Shown here piece by piece: positions 33,167 through 44,369 of a stretch of DNA of 64,000 nt. Both the position numbers and the translations under genes were made by a program. Source of the DNA: Semisulcospira habei (taxonomy: Eukaryota; Mollusca; Gastropoda; Semisulcospiridae); the NCBI GenBank assembly GCA_036245525.1, contig BTPG01000004.1, positions 21,385,755 to 21,449,754 of the forward strand. The letters run 5' to 3'. The notes beneath the pieces are model-generated. The model had not been told where the DNA came from, did not search any database, and saw only the letters and a list, made by a program, of their open reading frames with translations. Within the stretch, counting starts at the first letter, position 1. The number at the start of each line of letters is the position of its first letter.

Positions 33167-33219
33167 GTATAGATCCTCATGAGCCCACGCAACCTGCGGG
33201 GGCTCATAAGGATCTATGC
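33167..33219. repeat. Hairpin family B
   Basis: TATAGATCCTCATGAGCCC pairs with GGGGGCTCATAAGGATCTAT. A GGGTTAA end is at 33261. Confidence 0.88.
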
Positions 33220-33700
33220 CATTTGCAGTTGGTTAATGTTCTTTTTTTCTCAGCAATAATGGGTTAAGCAGAGGGAGTAATTGGAAGCGTAGACCATTTG
33301 ACGATCTCAACTGTGTGCAGAATACACAAAAACGAATTCCAGCGGAAATAATTTGTTCGAAAATGATATCAATGGTGAAACTTGTTCAGTTAGGCGTATA
33401 TGTAATTGGAAATTAACCGGAACACTGTTCATCTGTGAAATTAAAACGGCGCGTTTCTAAACAAATACCCTACAAACACACTTTAAGTGGAACTGCTTTG
33501 AACACAACTAGTTCCTCGCCGATGAAGGTGTTTTCAAAGAAAACATACGTTCTCTTTGAAGGTAATTCGTTTGCAATGATTTGTCCATAGGAAATCATCA
33601 ATTTGTACTTTCAGCTGTCCGACGTCTTCGTGTTGACCAGATAAAACAACCTCTAACCTTTTGACCCTTCGGTCGCCCATCGAAACTCTTCCATCTGAAA

Positions 33701-33800
33701 GAGGCATAGATACTCATGAGCCCCCGAGAATGCAGGGGCTCATGAGAACCTAAGCCTCTCAGAATGTTTGGGCTCATGAGAAGTTATGCCTCTCATTGGC
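33701..33800. repeat. Hairpin family B with a partly duplicated right arm
   Basis: GAGGCATAGATACTCATGAG to CTCATGAGAACCTAAGCCTC (33701-33760). This is followed by a second GGGCTCATGAGAAGTTATGC, so the right arm occurs twice. A degenerate relative follows at 33899-33955. Confidence 0.8.
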
Positions 33801-34171
33801 AGATTTAGGTTCCATTTGCATCATCAAATTGAGGGCAGCTATTCGAGTTTGTCGCTCCTTTCCTTTCATCTGCAAAAAAAAAAAAAAACCAACAAAAAAC
33901 ATAGATGCTCATGGGCCTCGGCAGAGTGCATTGGTTAACGAGAATTTGTGGCTCTTCCTAGATGAAACTGACCCCATTTGTATCCTCAGATGAAATTGTC
34001 TCCAGGTTTGTGTCTATAGAACTCTGGACTCCTGCCTTGAGGAATTATCTCAATCGACCCCAAAGGCTTCGCACAAACTGCAGCTCCACTTTCACTGTCT
34101 TAAGCCTATAATGTTTCCTTCGTCTGAGGAAAACAATATGTACGTTAATGAGTCCGGTTCCTGTCAGCTAA

Positions 34172-34229
34172 AGGTATAGATTCTCATGAGCCCCTGCCTT
34201 AGAATGGGCTCATGATGATCTATGCCTCT
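34172..34229. repeat. Hairpin family B
   Basis: GGTATAGATTCTCATGAGCC pairs with GGCTCATGATGATCTATGCC. Confidence 0.85.
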
Positions 34230-34335
34230 TGCAGATGGACTTGATTGGCCGACGGACAGTACATATAGGAATGTCTTGAGTGTTGTACCCCATTAGTCAA
34301 AATATGGACCAGAAGATGAGACTGTTTGTGCAAGC

Positions 34336-34407
34336 ATGTGCTGGTCTGTGGTTTTGGAACTTACGGCCCAAAAGTTGTAAGGTCCAAAATCACAGACCAG
34401 CACACAT
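34336..34407. repeat. Hairpin family C
   Basis: ATGTGCTGGTCTGTGGTTTT pairs with AAAATCACAGACCAGCACAC. Confidence 0.9.
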
Positions 34408-34730
34408 ATTCTTAACGTGTGCAATATATGTGCCACTCGATTTCCAAAATGTGCTGGTGTGCTTGGACAATACTGTTGGCAATTTCCCGATGAATACTTT
34501 CGTCGCCGATAAAAGATCACGTTTAATGAATACCATCCATGGCTGAATTCCAGACACGATGACCAGGGAGGCCACAATGCAGATCTGATCTTCTACATAT
34601 CTGGAAAACATCACGGTCCATCATACTTTTGTTCCGTTTCTTTTTTTCCCTTTTTCTTTGTCTACGACAAGATTTGAAAGTTTGAAGATCTTTCACTCAT
34701 AGAACTTTATAACCTGTCACACGTGATAAG

Positions 34731-34823
34731 CTGACTCATTCGAGGAGTGTCGCATATACGGAAACGCGGCAAATCAGTAGCTGCGTATCCGGATGCGACA
34801 TGTCAAACAGATCGCGAGAGTTG
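34731..34823. repeat. Hairpin family D, diverged
   Basis: CTGACTCATTCGAGGAGTGT, a GCGGC/GCTGCG core and TCCGGATGCGACATG on the right. The outer end AGAGTTGAATC is degraded. Confidence 0.7.
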
Positions 34824-35033
34824 AATCGACAATGATGAACTCAAAGGGGTCTGACTCACGTTTTTAATGTCTATTCATGTCCAGCAGATCCACAAGATAT
34901 CAGCCCGAGGATTCTTTGCCATGGACTGGCCATAACGGGGGTTAAGACCATCTGCTGACTGGCTGGTTAGCTGAGAAACCCTGGCTTTAACTTTTTATCT
35001 GCCGGGGCTAGGTCGCGAACGCTACCCAGCTGC

Positions 35034-35094
35034 AAGAAACATAAACCCTAATGAGCCCTCGCAGTCGCGCGGGCTCATGAGGATTTATGTCTCT
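35034..35094. repeat. Hairpin family B, ATAAA variant
   Basis: ACATAAACCCTAATGAGCCC pairs with GGGCTCATGAGGATTTATGT. The A-to-T changes relative to ATAGATCC are matched in both arms. Confidence 0.88.
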
Positions 35095-35103
35095 TGTTAG
35101 TTA

Positions 35104-35543
35104 AATAATAATAATAATACATAGTATTTATATGGCGCATTTCTCATATTTATAATATAACTCAATGCGCAGGACATAGCCGCGAACTGAACCCAACAAA
35201 CACGCTCACGTGAATCACGCGCATTCCCGCCTCACACACTGTACATAAACAGAGAACATTCACGTGGTGCTAAGGGCAAGCTCAAACGAGCTACTGAAAT
35301 TTTTGAAAATTTTAAAATCTTTTTTATATTTTTGAAACTGATTTGATTAAGTGGACTGAAATTAATACCAAAATTCGTGGGGGAGGAAAGAGCCGGGGTA
35401 CCCGGAGAAAGAACCCCCGACGGTCCGCCCGAATTAATGGTGACACTTACTAGAGAAGAAAAGTCCAACGCCGGAACCAGGTTTCGAAGCTCACAACTCT
35501 TGCATTGGTGGCAGGCGCTTTTACCACTGCGCCACGGACCGCG
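35104..35543 (-). repeat. tRNA-derived SINE, copy 2
   Basis: The minus-strand head CGGTCCGTGGCGCAGTGG and a B-box-like block are at the right end; the tail GCGCATTGAGTTATATTATA and (ATT)n is at the left. Confidence 0.85.
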
Positions 35544-35662
35544 GTTCTGGGTTGTTTGTGCCTATTTCTGGTCCCGCCATTTACATCTGTGTTTTTCACG
35601 CGAATGTCGGTCAGTGTCAGTAATGGTTTATGACGCGTGATCCGGCATTGGCAGTGGACGGG

Positions 35663-35716
35663 TTAACTCATTCGAGATTGACGTGCCCGCATTTGGATAC
35701 AACTTGAAATGAGTTA
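35663..35716. repeat. Hairpin family D, internally deleted
   Basis: TTAACTCATTCGAGATTGAC to AACTTGAAATGAGTTAA; the ends are intact and the stem is truncated. Confidence 0.75.
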
Positions 35717-36247
35717 ATTTAATACATGATATACTGTACTTCATTCCTGGCAACAGTTGTCCAGTTAATGTCAATATTAATCTCCAGAGGAGGTGAGACT
35801 ATTTTGGTATCAGTCTGCAATTTCCCACAATTCATGCAGTATACCTCTGGACATCGAATTGTTTAACTCGTCAAGGGAGGCAAACACTAAGGGTCAAGGG
35901 AGGTAAACGAGCCGGGTCATGTTGCAGCCCAACTCGTACGCTCTGGAAGGCTTCACTTTCAGTCAGTTAAACAGACCCTTTGCACCTGGAAGATACATAG
36001 ATCCTCATCAGCCACGGTAGCCATTTGCTGGGTGTGACGGATGCGTATTTACTTTCATATCTGAGCGTCATTTTGAGGAGATCATCAAGGTTTATACCTG
36101 TGAAATCTGCGCCTTGAATCCTGCACGTGAAACCTAGGCACATCCCAGCGGCAGAATCAAGCACCCGTTTAACACATTCTGCTCCAGGACCGAAATCTGC
36201 AAATTTTGAAGTTACCCCCTGAAGACTGTACTACACTTCTGGAAACA
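35717..36247. other. No gene; family B half hairpin near 35990-36025
   Basis: GATACATAGATCCTCATCAG without its right arm. Nothing else was recognised. Confidence 0.5.
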
Positions 36248-36301
36248 GATCGAGCGCGATAGTTCAAGGGTTGTGCCATAATAGCTTGGCGCCTATGGGC
36301 G
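36248..36301. repeat. Hairpin family A, left arm only, broken by gap
   Basis: GATCGAGCGCGATAGTTC to GGCGCCTATGGGCG, then 10 N exactly at the hairpin apex. The right arm does not reappear. Confidence 0.88.
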
Positions 36302-36311
36302 NNNNNNNNNN
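36302..36311. other. Assembly gap, 10 N
   Basis: Ten N at the tip of a hairpin. Confidence 1.
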
Positions 36312-36850
36312 TTTTTAGACAATATTAAATATCAATTTCCCGAAAAGTAATTCAACACCATTGGTCTGCAAGAAGATATTAAATTAAATATGTGATTTTT
36401 TTATGTAAATTATTTGTCGTTCTCGATTTAGATTTTCTAAACATAATTAAGAACGTATTTTTGACACTTCACTCCCAATTCAAAAGAACGTATTTTTGAC
36501 ACTTCACTCCCAATCCAATCCACCACTGCCACCCCGCACCACAAGCCCCACCAAGCATCTGCATAAAACATTTTTTCAATATATCCCGGGAGAAACAGTC
36601 AGTTGCGAAAATGTAAAACATGCTGATGCAACTCTTCAGATATATATACCCTTCACAATACCTAGTTCTATAAACCAATTTCCTTTTTTTAGTCAAAGGT
36701 CAATACTCATTTGTACTGATTCCATTTAAATTTGTCGCCAGTGTACTCAATCGTCTCCGGACTCAATTAAGAAGCCATTGGAAAAAGCAAAGAAGAAATC
36801 CCAGGGGCCAGTTGCATGACTGGCGAGGAAAATTGTGAACAGAAATAAAC
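36312..36850. other. AT-rich, nothing recognised
   Basis: A 40-bp stretch (AAGAACGTATTTTTGACAC...) is duplicated in tandem near 36449-36515. No gene. Confidence 0.5.
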
Positions 36851-36851
36851 T

Positions 36852-36916
36852 GCAAGAGTCATAGATCCTCATGAGCCCCGCAGTTGCCGGGGCTCATGAG
36901 GATCTATAACTCTTGC
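36852..36916. repeat. Hairpin family B
   Basis: GCAAGAGTCATAGATCCTCA pairs with TGAGGATCTATAACTCTTGC. Confidence 0.9.
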
Positions 36917-37715
36917 TGGCAGCACTCTCTTTCTCTCTCTCTCCATGTTCATTGGACTGCTGGTCCATTTTGGTTTGATTTAACACAAGTTATAAAAGCA
37001 AAATCTGTGTCCAAAGGCACTGAAGGGGTTAAATTGTGCGCAAGTCACTAAGAGAGCAGACCATCTTGATTTTAGCAGAGGCTTGCGCAGGACTAAGCTC
37101 TACTCGTGCAACTGAGGCCAGGGACCTGTCTGATGTCCTTTGTCCCAATATCCCGAAACTGAAAGCATCTGTACTTCAGCAGTCTACCTATTACGTCGCA
37201 CACCACAAGTCTATTACAGCAGAGCCTGTTATGGCCGATCACCCTTTGAGATCGTATGTCATGAAAGACCACCAGTTAGGTTATACTGCACTCATGTTTT
37301 CCTAAAGTGTGCACGTAAACAAAAATAAAGTTTTCGGCTTTGGAGGTTTGTTGCAAGTTTAATTAAAAATAATATGGTCATAAATATTACCTGCTTTTAT
37401 TTTAACTCCTAGGACAATAATGATACTTTGTTTTTCAATTGTATTTCAATCTGTTTCTATTTTGTTATTTCAATTTCAAACCGTGCTTTTGAGCAGTAGG
37501 AGGCCATAGAGTGTTAACACCAACACAGGATGGGGTATGTGTTTGCTGAGTGACGGAGGAGAGGTGCCAGGTTTCTATTGTAGACGTAAAAAATTGATCA
37601 GGGAGAGCAGGATTGAAACGGGAAACTTTCTTACGCTACTCACAGGCACAAAACCCTGGAGACTTCACACGTCTAAGGAGCAATAATACAAATAAAACTG
37701 ATCACCATCAACAAT
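36917..37715. other. No gene supported
   Basis: An 89-codon frame (37036-37305) shows no domain or splice support. An end of the form GGGGTTAA at 37027-37034 closes the preceding hairpin element. Confidence 0.4.
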
Positions 37716-37770
37716 AGGTATAGATTCTCATGATCCGCTGCAGCTGCAGGGGCTCATGAGAATCTATGTC
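37716..37770. repeat. Hairpin family B
   Basis: GGTATAGATTCTCATGATCC pairs with GGGCTCATGAGAATCTATG; the loop is GCAGCTGC. Confidence 0.88.
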
Positions 37771-37898
37771 TCTTGCAGAAGAAGGGAGTTATTAAAGGTT
37801 TTGAAAAACTCTTACGCTATTTCTCACAGGTACAAACTCCCTGGAGATTTCCCACGCAGTGGATAGCAGTAATTGAAAGTGACCCTTATCAGCTGTGT

Positions 37899-37951
37899 AG
37901 AGGCATAGATTCTCAGGAGCCCCTGCATCCCACAGGGGCTCTATGCCTCTT
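37899..37951. repeat. Hairpin family B, shortened
   Basis: AGAGGCATAGATTCTCAGGA on the left. The right arm lacks the CATGAGAAT part and reads CAGGGGCTCTATGCCTCTTG. Confidence 0.8.
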
Positions 37952-38152
37952 GCAGATGGAAGGGTGTTGGTTGAAAGAAAAGCTGCCTGTTACGCCAGTA
38001 ACCTAGTAACCCTAATACCATTGTGAAGCACGTTCAACGCGATTTCTGTGAGGAGAACGACAGGACTAAATATAGCGTGCCTTCATTTCAAATTCAGATC
38101 CCAGCCGGCAATCTTTTTGCAATCGCCTACTAATTGCTAATCGCAGGAGAAT

Positions 38153-38239
38153 GATTGATTGTGATATCTCAAGGGTAGTACCCGATTAGCTTGGCGCCAA
38201 GCTAATCGGGTACTGCCCTTGGACATTCGCGGTCAATCC
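38153..38239. repeat. Hairpin family A, ACCCGATTAGC variant
   Basis: TAGTACCCGATTAGCTTGGC pairs with CCAAGCTAATCGGGTACTG. The ACCCGA/TCGGGT change, absent elsewhere, is in both arms. Confidence 0.9.
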
Positions 38240-38674
38240 ATTTCCCACAGTTTGCAATGGGAATGAAACAGCCAAACCCATACATGAAGGCAAACGGCGA
38301 CTTGGTGCGAATAATTGTTAGTGCGGTAAACGGAGTGGTTTGCAAAGGGAAGTTCAGTTTTGGTCACGTGTTTCCGGTTTACCAAGTTCATGGGTGTAAT
38401 TTGTTACCGCTCTCCTGATAGGCTGAAATCAATACTCGGCGGTAAGCTAATGAATTTTCTCTGTAGGAGAGAATAGCAGGCTTGTGTGGATGAGTATTTC
38501 TAATGATTTAGTTTTTAATTAATATTCGTCTGCAATATCGATATCCGTTTATTAGACTATTTTCTGCTTAAGTATGCCATTGATTTATTTATGTTAGATA
38601 TTGATTCCATAGTCAGTCATACAGCTTTTCACCCTTATCATTCTGATACACCCATTGCTTGAAATAAATTTGAC

Positions 38675-38748
38675 TGATAGTTCAAGGGTGCTGCCAGAAT
38701 AGCTTGGCGCCTCTGGCGCCAAGATATTCTGGCAGCACCCTTGAACTA
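38675..38748. repeat. Hairpin family A, GTGCTGCC variant
   Basis: TAGTTCAAGGGTGCTGCCAG pairs with CTGGCAGCACCCTTGAACTA. Confidence 0.9.
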
Positions 38749-39300
38749 AAACAATTAATCTACCTCCTAATCTGTAATGTAGCCTTCACAGGACATTAAA
38801 CATTATTTTTTTTACAAAATCAGTCTCAGGATGTAATGGGTTAAGAGAAAAGGAGAAAAACAGGAAAGAGAATTAATCTCTGTACTAAGCTACCACGTGA
38901 CGGAAAAAGACAGTAAGTCCATTTTTGTGAAAAGCGAAATTTTCATTGTAATACAGTGAAAACCTCGCTATTCACAAAAAACAACAACTACTTACTCTCT
39001 TTTCCCTCCGCGTGCCTTATGGTTCTGTCAAGAAAGTTACACAATCGTAGCTGGGGTCTAAGTTCAAAATCGCCAACGTTTGAAAAGTGCCATGAAAAAT
39101 ATCGATAGACCATACAAGTTCATGGGTGGTGCCAGAAAAGAAAAGCCTGGTTCATTGCGACCGTTGTCAGGAAGTAGGACTCAGCATGCGACAGACAAAT
39201 CCATCGTTTGATATCGCTTTGTCTGGACAAATCTATTTGTCTACACGTAAACCCATCAATTTCTTCCTCACGACTTCACTCCCCTTTACCCTTTGACTGT
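38749..39300. other. No gene recognised
   Basis: A right-end flank of the preceding element (GTAATGGGTTAA near 38834) and a fragment of a family A arm at 39117-39137. Otherwise nothing. Confidence 0.4.
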
Positions 39301-39305
39301 CAGTA

Positions 39306-39353
39306 GCTCTTTTTGTCGCGACGATTCCCGCAGGAATCCATCGCGACAAAAAG
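39306..39353. repeat. Hairpin family I
   Basis: GCTCTTTTTGTCGCGACGAT pairs with ATCGCGACAAAAAGC; the loop is TCCCGCAGGAA. Confidence 0.88.
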
Positions 39354-39400
39354 CTGTACCGACAACCTACGGGTTTACATAGCGGCCTTCCATAGATACT

Positions 39401-39507
39401 CACAAACCAGATAGGTGAGGCTAGCGCTGGCAGAATTGTATGCAAACCAAGGGGAATCACAGCGCTGGACAGACAACAGTTAGATCCCCTGCCCCCGCCT
39501 ATCAGGC
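39401..39507 (-). repeat. Unit J, partial single copy
   Basis: CACAAACCAGATAGGTGAGG to CCCCGCCTATCAGG matches the minus-oriented units of the 18.4-20.1 kb array. CTTCCATAGATA flanks both sides (about 39388 and 39507), consistent with an insertion. Confidence 0.8.
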
Positions 39508-39709
39508 TTCCATAGATAGACATGAAACAGACCCACTGAGGAAAATGTCATCGTTGATGTCGGCGGCCATGGTTGGTCCGCGCTTACTGGGTACTGAAGG
39601 CAGCCCTCTCCGACCCAACCCATGTTTTTTTAAACCGCACACCCTGAGGACGACAATTATCAAATTTGTGTCGATATCCTCCGAGGTCTATATCTCAGTT
39701 CTGGAGACA

Positions 39710-39805
39710 GATCGACCATGCTATTTCAAGGTTGGTGTCAGAATAGCTTGACGCCTAGAGCCGCCAAACTATTCTTACACCAACCTTGAAATATCATAGT
39801 CGATC
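39710..39805. repeat. Hairpin family A, GTTGGTGTC variant
   Basis: GATCGACCATGCTATTTCAA to TTGAAATATCATAGTCGATC. TATTTCAAGGTTGGTGT is matched by ACACCAACCTTGAAATA. Confidence 0.88.
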
Positions 39806-39894
39806 CACATCCTGTCGTAGTCTTTCAGGGCTTTGTGGGTTACACTGCACCCGGCTTTTTAAATGAGTGTTTAGTGTCAGCTCGAACTATGATC

Positions 39895-40098
39895 TTAACC
39901 CATTCACCCCTGACGCACTACAGGAGGAGATGGGTTGACCATGATAATTCAAGGGTAGTGCCAGATTAGCTTGGCGCCTGTCGGCGCCAAGCTAATCTGC
40001 CACTGCCCTTGAATTATCATTGTCGATCCATCTCCTGAAACTCATTAGATGACGCCTCCAAAATCTGGGAAATACGGCCGTCGGGCTGAATGAGTTAA
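39895..40098. repeat. Complete family A element, 204 bp
   Basis: TTAACCCATTCACCCCTGAC to GTCGGGCTGAATGAGTTAA. The hairpin is 39923-40036 with GGCGCC on both sides of TGTC. Confidence 0.92.
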
Positions 40099-40150
40099 CC
40101 ACCACGGTGAGATGGCTTTAGTCGCCTGCTCGGCGTTAGACCCCAATAAC
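40098..40150 (+). repeat. SINE 3' part, copy 3
   Basis: CACGGTGAGATGGCTTTAGT, CGCCTGCTCGGCGTTAGACC. Confidence 0.65.
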
Positions 40151-40157
40151 TATGATC

Positions 40158-40390
40158 TTAACCCCTTAACTGCCGGGACAACACGAACGCCACCCAGCTG
40201 CAACAGACATAAACCTTCATGGGTCCCCGCGAATGCGGGCGCCCATGGAGATTTATGTCTCTTGTTAGTCCTACGTATTGTTTGTGTCCAGTTTTTGTCT
40301 CATTTACATCTGTGTTCTTCACGCGAGTGTCGGTCACTGTGCAGTCGTTTCAGACGCGAAATTCGTGACCACTGACAGCGAAGGGGTTAA
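40158..40390. repeat. Complete family B element, 233 bp
   Basis: TTAACCCCTTAACTGCCGGG to GACAGCGAAGGGGTTAA. The hairpin 40203-40264 has CATGGG matched by CCCATG and ATAAA matched by TTTAT. Confidence 0.92.
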
Positions 40391-40774
40391 TAACTTCATT
40401 GAAGCACAGTTGTCTCTCAATACTAGCTCCTGTTCCTGTTGACCTTACCCTGCACACCGGCTAGATTTCATACGTGACTGTGATAACACATTTCTGTTTA
40501 TTCATCTAATTTATCTACACTTTTATGTTCATTTATTTTATGTGCATATCCTTATTTTTGCGTTTCAAAATCTTTCCTTTAACACATTTGTAAACAGACA
40601 CGTGTAAGATGATAAAATATGACACCTGCATCAGCTATGAAAGTCAAGTCTTCATTACTCACCAAGCTAACTGGGCACATAAACGAGCTATCATGGTTTG
40701 GCCATTACTATTCTGCAGTAAGAGGTGACAATGAAAAGCGCTGCAGATTATCCAAAACGTCAGAAATATAGTTA

Positions 40775-40785
<11 letters not shown>
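40391..40785. other. No feature recognised
   Basis: AT-rich sequence without exon or repeat signal. Confidence 0.4.

Positions 40786-40836
<51 letters not shown>
40781..40836. repeat. (AAT)n microsatellite
   Basis: Trinucleotide array. Confidence 0.97.
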
Positions 40837-40837
<1 letters not shown>

Positions 40838-40948
40838 GAATGTCTTTATTGTCCCAAGATTGCAGCGGAATTTTTTAAAACAGATGTAAAAACAAATGTG
40901 AATATAAAACAAATAAATACGTTTGACCGACTAGAACACACCGACCTA

Positions 40949-41357
40949 TTAATAATAATAATACCGGTTATTATATAGGCGCTTTTTCCAAATTCGGCGA
41001 ACGGGCTCAAAGAGCCGCGAACTGAACCCAACACGCACGCTCACGTGAAACACACGCACTCACTCTGAAGACAAACAGTGCAAAACAGGACATTCACGTG
41101 GTGCGAAGGGTCAACTCAGCTACTGAGGTTTCGGAAATTTTGATCGCTTGTATTTGAAATTTATAAAGTGGCCTGAAACCGGTACCAAAGTGGAGGAGGG
41201 GGTGGAAGAACCGGAGTACCCGGAGAAAGAACCCCCGACGGTCCCCCCGAATTAACGGCGACACTAGAGGAGAAAAATCCGACGCCGAAACGCGGTATCG
41301 AACCTCGCACCTTTAGCATTGGTGGCAGGCGCGTTAACCACTGCGCCGCGGACCGCC
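40949..41357 (-). repeat. tRNA-derived SINE, copy 3
   Basis: Minus-strand GGGGCGGTCCGCGGCGCAGT head and GGTTCGATACC-like B box at the right, (ATT)n at the left. Confidence 0.85.
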
Positions 41358-41564
41358 CCCCTTTTATTACACAAGTATACACGTATATAACATAACAGTC
41401 TGTAATGTTGATTTTCACCTAGAAAGAAAACGTGCTTAAAATCTACTATAAATAATAATAATAATAATGGGTATTAATTTTGACATAGCGCCTTACCTCC
41501 TACTAGACAGAGTTCTAGGCGATTTACAAGAGACACACAGTGTGCAAAAATATACAAATAAGCA

Positions 41565-41781
41565 TTAACCCATCCAGCCCCGACTCATTACAGCAGGAGA
41601 TGGATCGACCATGATAATTCAAGGGTAGTGCCAGATTAGCTTGGCACCTGTCGGCGCCAAGCTAATCTGGTACTGCCCTTAAATTAGAGTCATGGTCGAT
41701 CCATCTCCTGCAACTGGTCCATACTCATTAGATGACGCCTCCAAAATTTGGGAAATACGGCCGTCGGGCTGAATGAGTTAA
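41565..41781. repeat. Complete family A element, 217 bp
   Basis: TTAACCCATCCAGCCCCGAC to GTCGGGCTGAATGAGTTAA. The hairpin is 41596-41710. Confidence 0.92.
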
Positions 41782-42504
41782 CAAGATAGACGAACAAAAC
41801 TAAACAGTAGAGCCCCAACAACAACAAAATATGGTTCCATATTTTGTTTTCCTGCAAATGGTCATCGCAACACTCACTGACGTAGGATTCAGTTGGACTG
41901 GAAAATCGGCTCGAATGCGGATTTGTCGCTTCTCTGACGCCTACTGTTCACTAGCCAACTTTCTTCACCGATCAGTCGGCACTCGATCACATAAATGGAT
42001 ACCACAAATAGATCGTTTCATCTGCAAGGGGCATAGATTCTCATCAGCCCTCTTGTTGGTTGGGCCCGGCTCTACTTACCTCTCTTTTACTTGGTACATT
42101 GAAATCTCAAGTGTATGGATCGTCCACACACTGTGGGGGGAAAAAAAGCCATACCGGTTGGTTGCACAGTCTATCCAATTAGATCAGAGTGCGCGGTGAT
42201 CATAGGAAGAGAAATTTTTGGAAGGACTGGTCCCTTTTTCCTCACAAAAAAAGCAACATTAAGGGCTTTGCGATTACAGGACAGTACACGCGCAAGCATG
42301 TACTTCAGGCATGCTCTTTCGTGCGAAGAACACACACACAGGCCTCTTTAGAAAGACAGACTGCCGCACAAATACACACTTTCATAAACACGCAGTCAGT
42401 CACTATACCATCACAAACAAAGGCAAACAGTCATAAGATAAACCACGGCTGCTGGGGTTGCAAAGCTGTCGCCAAACGTTCTCTACTACAAATCTTCTTA
42501 AATG
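41782..42504. other. No gene; half family B arm near 42016-42050
   Basis: GCAAGGGGCATAGATTCTCA appears without a partner. Open frames here show no domain. Confidence 0.45.
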
Positions 42505-42726
42505 TTAACCCCTTCGATGCCAGTAATCACGAATTTCTCGTCTGAAACGACTGCAAATGACATTACTGCCAAGAACATAAACTAAATGGGATCAGATATA
42601 GGCATGAAGAACACACGACCAACGAGAGACATAATCCTCTTGAGCCCCGGCGAATGCGGGGGCTCCTGTGGATTTGTTTCTTGCAGCTGGTTAGCGTGCT
42701 CCTTGCTCCGGCAGTTAAGGGGTTAA
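42505..42726. repeat. Complete family B element, 222 bp
   Basis: TTAACCCCTTCGATGCCAGT to CCGGCAGTTAAGGGGTTAA. The hairpin is 42625-42684. The right TTAA is also the left TTAA of the next element. Confidence 0.9.
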
Positions 42727-42936
42727 CTCATTCAGCCCGGACACACCATAGCAAGACATGGATCGAACATGATAGTTCATGGGTGGTGCCAGAATAGCTT
42801 GGCGCCCATAGGCGCCAAGCTGTTCTGGCACCACCTTTGAACTGTCATGCTCGATCTGTCTCTAGAATTGTAATACAGGCCTTCAGAGGGCAACTTTAAA
42901 ATTTGGGGATTTCGGTCCTCGGGTGAAATGTGTTAA
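42723..42936. repeat. Complete family A element, 214 bp
   Basis: TTAACTCATTCAGCCCGGAC to CTCGGGTGAAATGTGTTAA. The hairpin is 42761-42856. Confidence 0.92.
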
Positions 42937-43024
42937 ACCTTATGGTTGATACTGACGGTACCGCGTTCGGAGGAAATGACGCGTCTTGTCCACCGAATGA
43001 TTATCGCCAGTAGAAGTCACGGGA

Positions 43025-43200
43025 TTAACCCGTTCAGTCCCGAGAAAATATGAAACACCACCCAGCTGCAAGAGGTATAGATCCTTATGAGACCCCGCAG
43101 TTGCGAAGGCTCATGAGTATCTATATCTCTTGCTAACAACACTTTAAGTGCATGTTTAACCAAAATTGCACAGAAACACAGATTGCATCCTCTGGCACTA
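43025..43200. repeat. Hairpin family B element, right end degraded
   Basis: TTAACCCGTTCAGTCCCGAG at the left. The hairpin AGAGGTATAGATCCTTATGA to TCATGAGTATCTATATCTCT is 43070-43130. Confidence 0.85.
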
Positions 43201-43559
43201 AATCACCAGTCACTAAAACCGCGATTGTGTTCTACTGCTGACCACCAATACAGCAACCACTAGAGCAACAACAGTAGCAGCAGCAGCACAGCAGCAACAA
43301 CAACAACAAATAGAAAACCTCGCAATCGTTTTTAAAGACCTCAGCCCTTATCTTAAAAAAAAACACACACACAAAACAATCCTTCAATCCCCCGCCCCCC
43401 CCCTTCTTTAACATCCTCCTTGCATCCACACTCCCACCACCGACCCACCACCTCCCGCGTAAGCAAAGGAACCTCAGTGGAACCGACGTCACAGATATCG
43501 ACGTCGTTTTCGGCCCGTGTACAGCTGTGCGTCGGCCTACTACGGCTGACGGCGGCCCG
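43201..43559. other. No gene; CAG/CAA-rich and C-rich tracts
   Basis: CAGCAGCAG near 43273-43305 and CCCCCGCCCCCCCCC near 43389-43404. GC rises to the right. Confidence 0.5.
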
Positions 43560-43680
43560 GCGACTTTCTGACTTGATATACCTCGCCCTGTACCTAGGTA
43601 AAATGCCGGCACCAGTGGCGCCATTACTGCGATTTTCGCATCTGTCCTGTGCACCAGAACTGCGCGCGGAGGTAGGCTTC
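43560..43680 (+). repeat. GC-rich repeat, one of an inverted pair
   Basis: TATACCTCGCCCTGTACCTA, GGCGCCATTACTG and CCTGTGCACCAGA also occur, diverged, in reverse at 44118-44222. A plus-strand ATG (43602) opens a frame to a possible donor GAG|GTAGGC near 43672. Because the sequence is repeated I do not call it a gene. Confidence 0.6.
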
Positions 43681-44117
43681 TGCACTTGTAGTGTGGTCTC
43701 GTACGTTCCAGCGGATGATTGCAGATCGCAGCCGAAAAAAATGGTTCGTTTCCTATTTTAGCGTTACCCCCTTGTTTTGCCAGGTTCGAGTGCGTACGTC
43801 CCTACCTAAAAAAAGATAGGGGGCAGTTCATTCTCGTTTAAACTTGTCTATTTCTGAATCAAGTACATTGTATTACACTCGTACTACAGCTACGACGGTG
43901 CTTTCTGCCGCAAAGCGACACAGATGTCGCAAAATCACCACCAATGAGGAAAAAAGCTATTTTTCAAATCTGACAAATCGTGGGATGTTTCGTGGTGCTA
44001 GCATAAGGATGCATATGGGAAAGGGTTTATTCTTTATTTATCTTATTTTGCAGCAATCAAACGTCACGTGATTTTTTCTCCGAGATTGCTCATTACAAGC
44101 GCAGAGAGCACACGCTC

Positions 44118-44222
44118 TAAACCGATCTGGTGCACAGGACCGGTCCGAGCAACAAATAGCAACAATGGCGCCGCTGGTGCGTGTCACCTAGGCACAGGTC
44201 GAGGTATAACTCTGCGTTAATG
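44118..44222 (-). repeat. GC-rich repeat, second of the inverted pair
   Basis: Reverse complement TATACCTCGACCTGTGCCTA, GGCGCCATTGTTG and CCTGTGCACCAGA. It lies within a minus-strand frame starting at 44437. Confidence 0.6.
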
Positions 44223-44369
44223 GTAACACTTCCCTCTAGTTCTCTCTCCCTCCCACGCAGCCTCAAAGGGAACGGCATCTTCAGTTGTGAAACCCACTTC
44301 TCGTTAGACAGATCTTCTTTAAAGCGCCGAACTCGGTGAATGTAACGGGAAACACAAGAAAAACAGATT

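Noticed and set aside
37036..37305. 89-codon plus-strand frame
   Set aside because: No domain, no splice-site framing and no similarity to other copies in the window.
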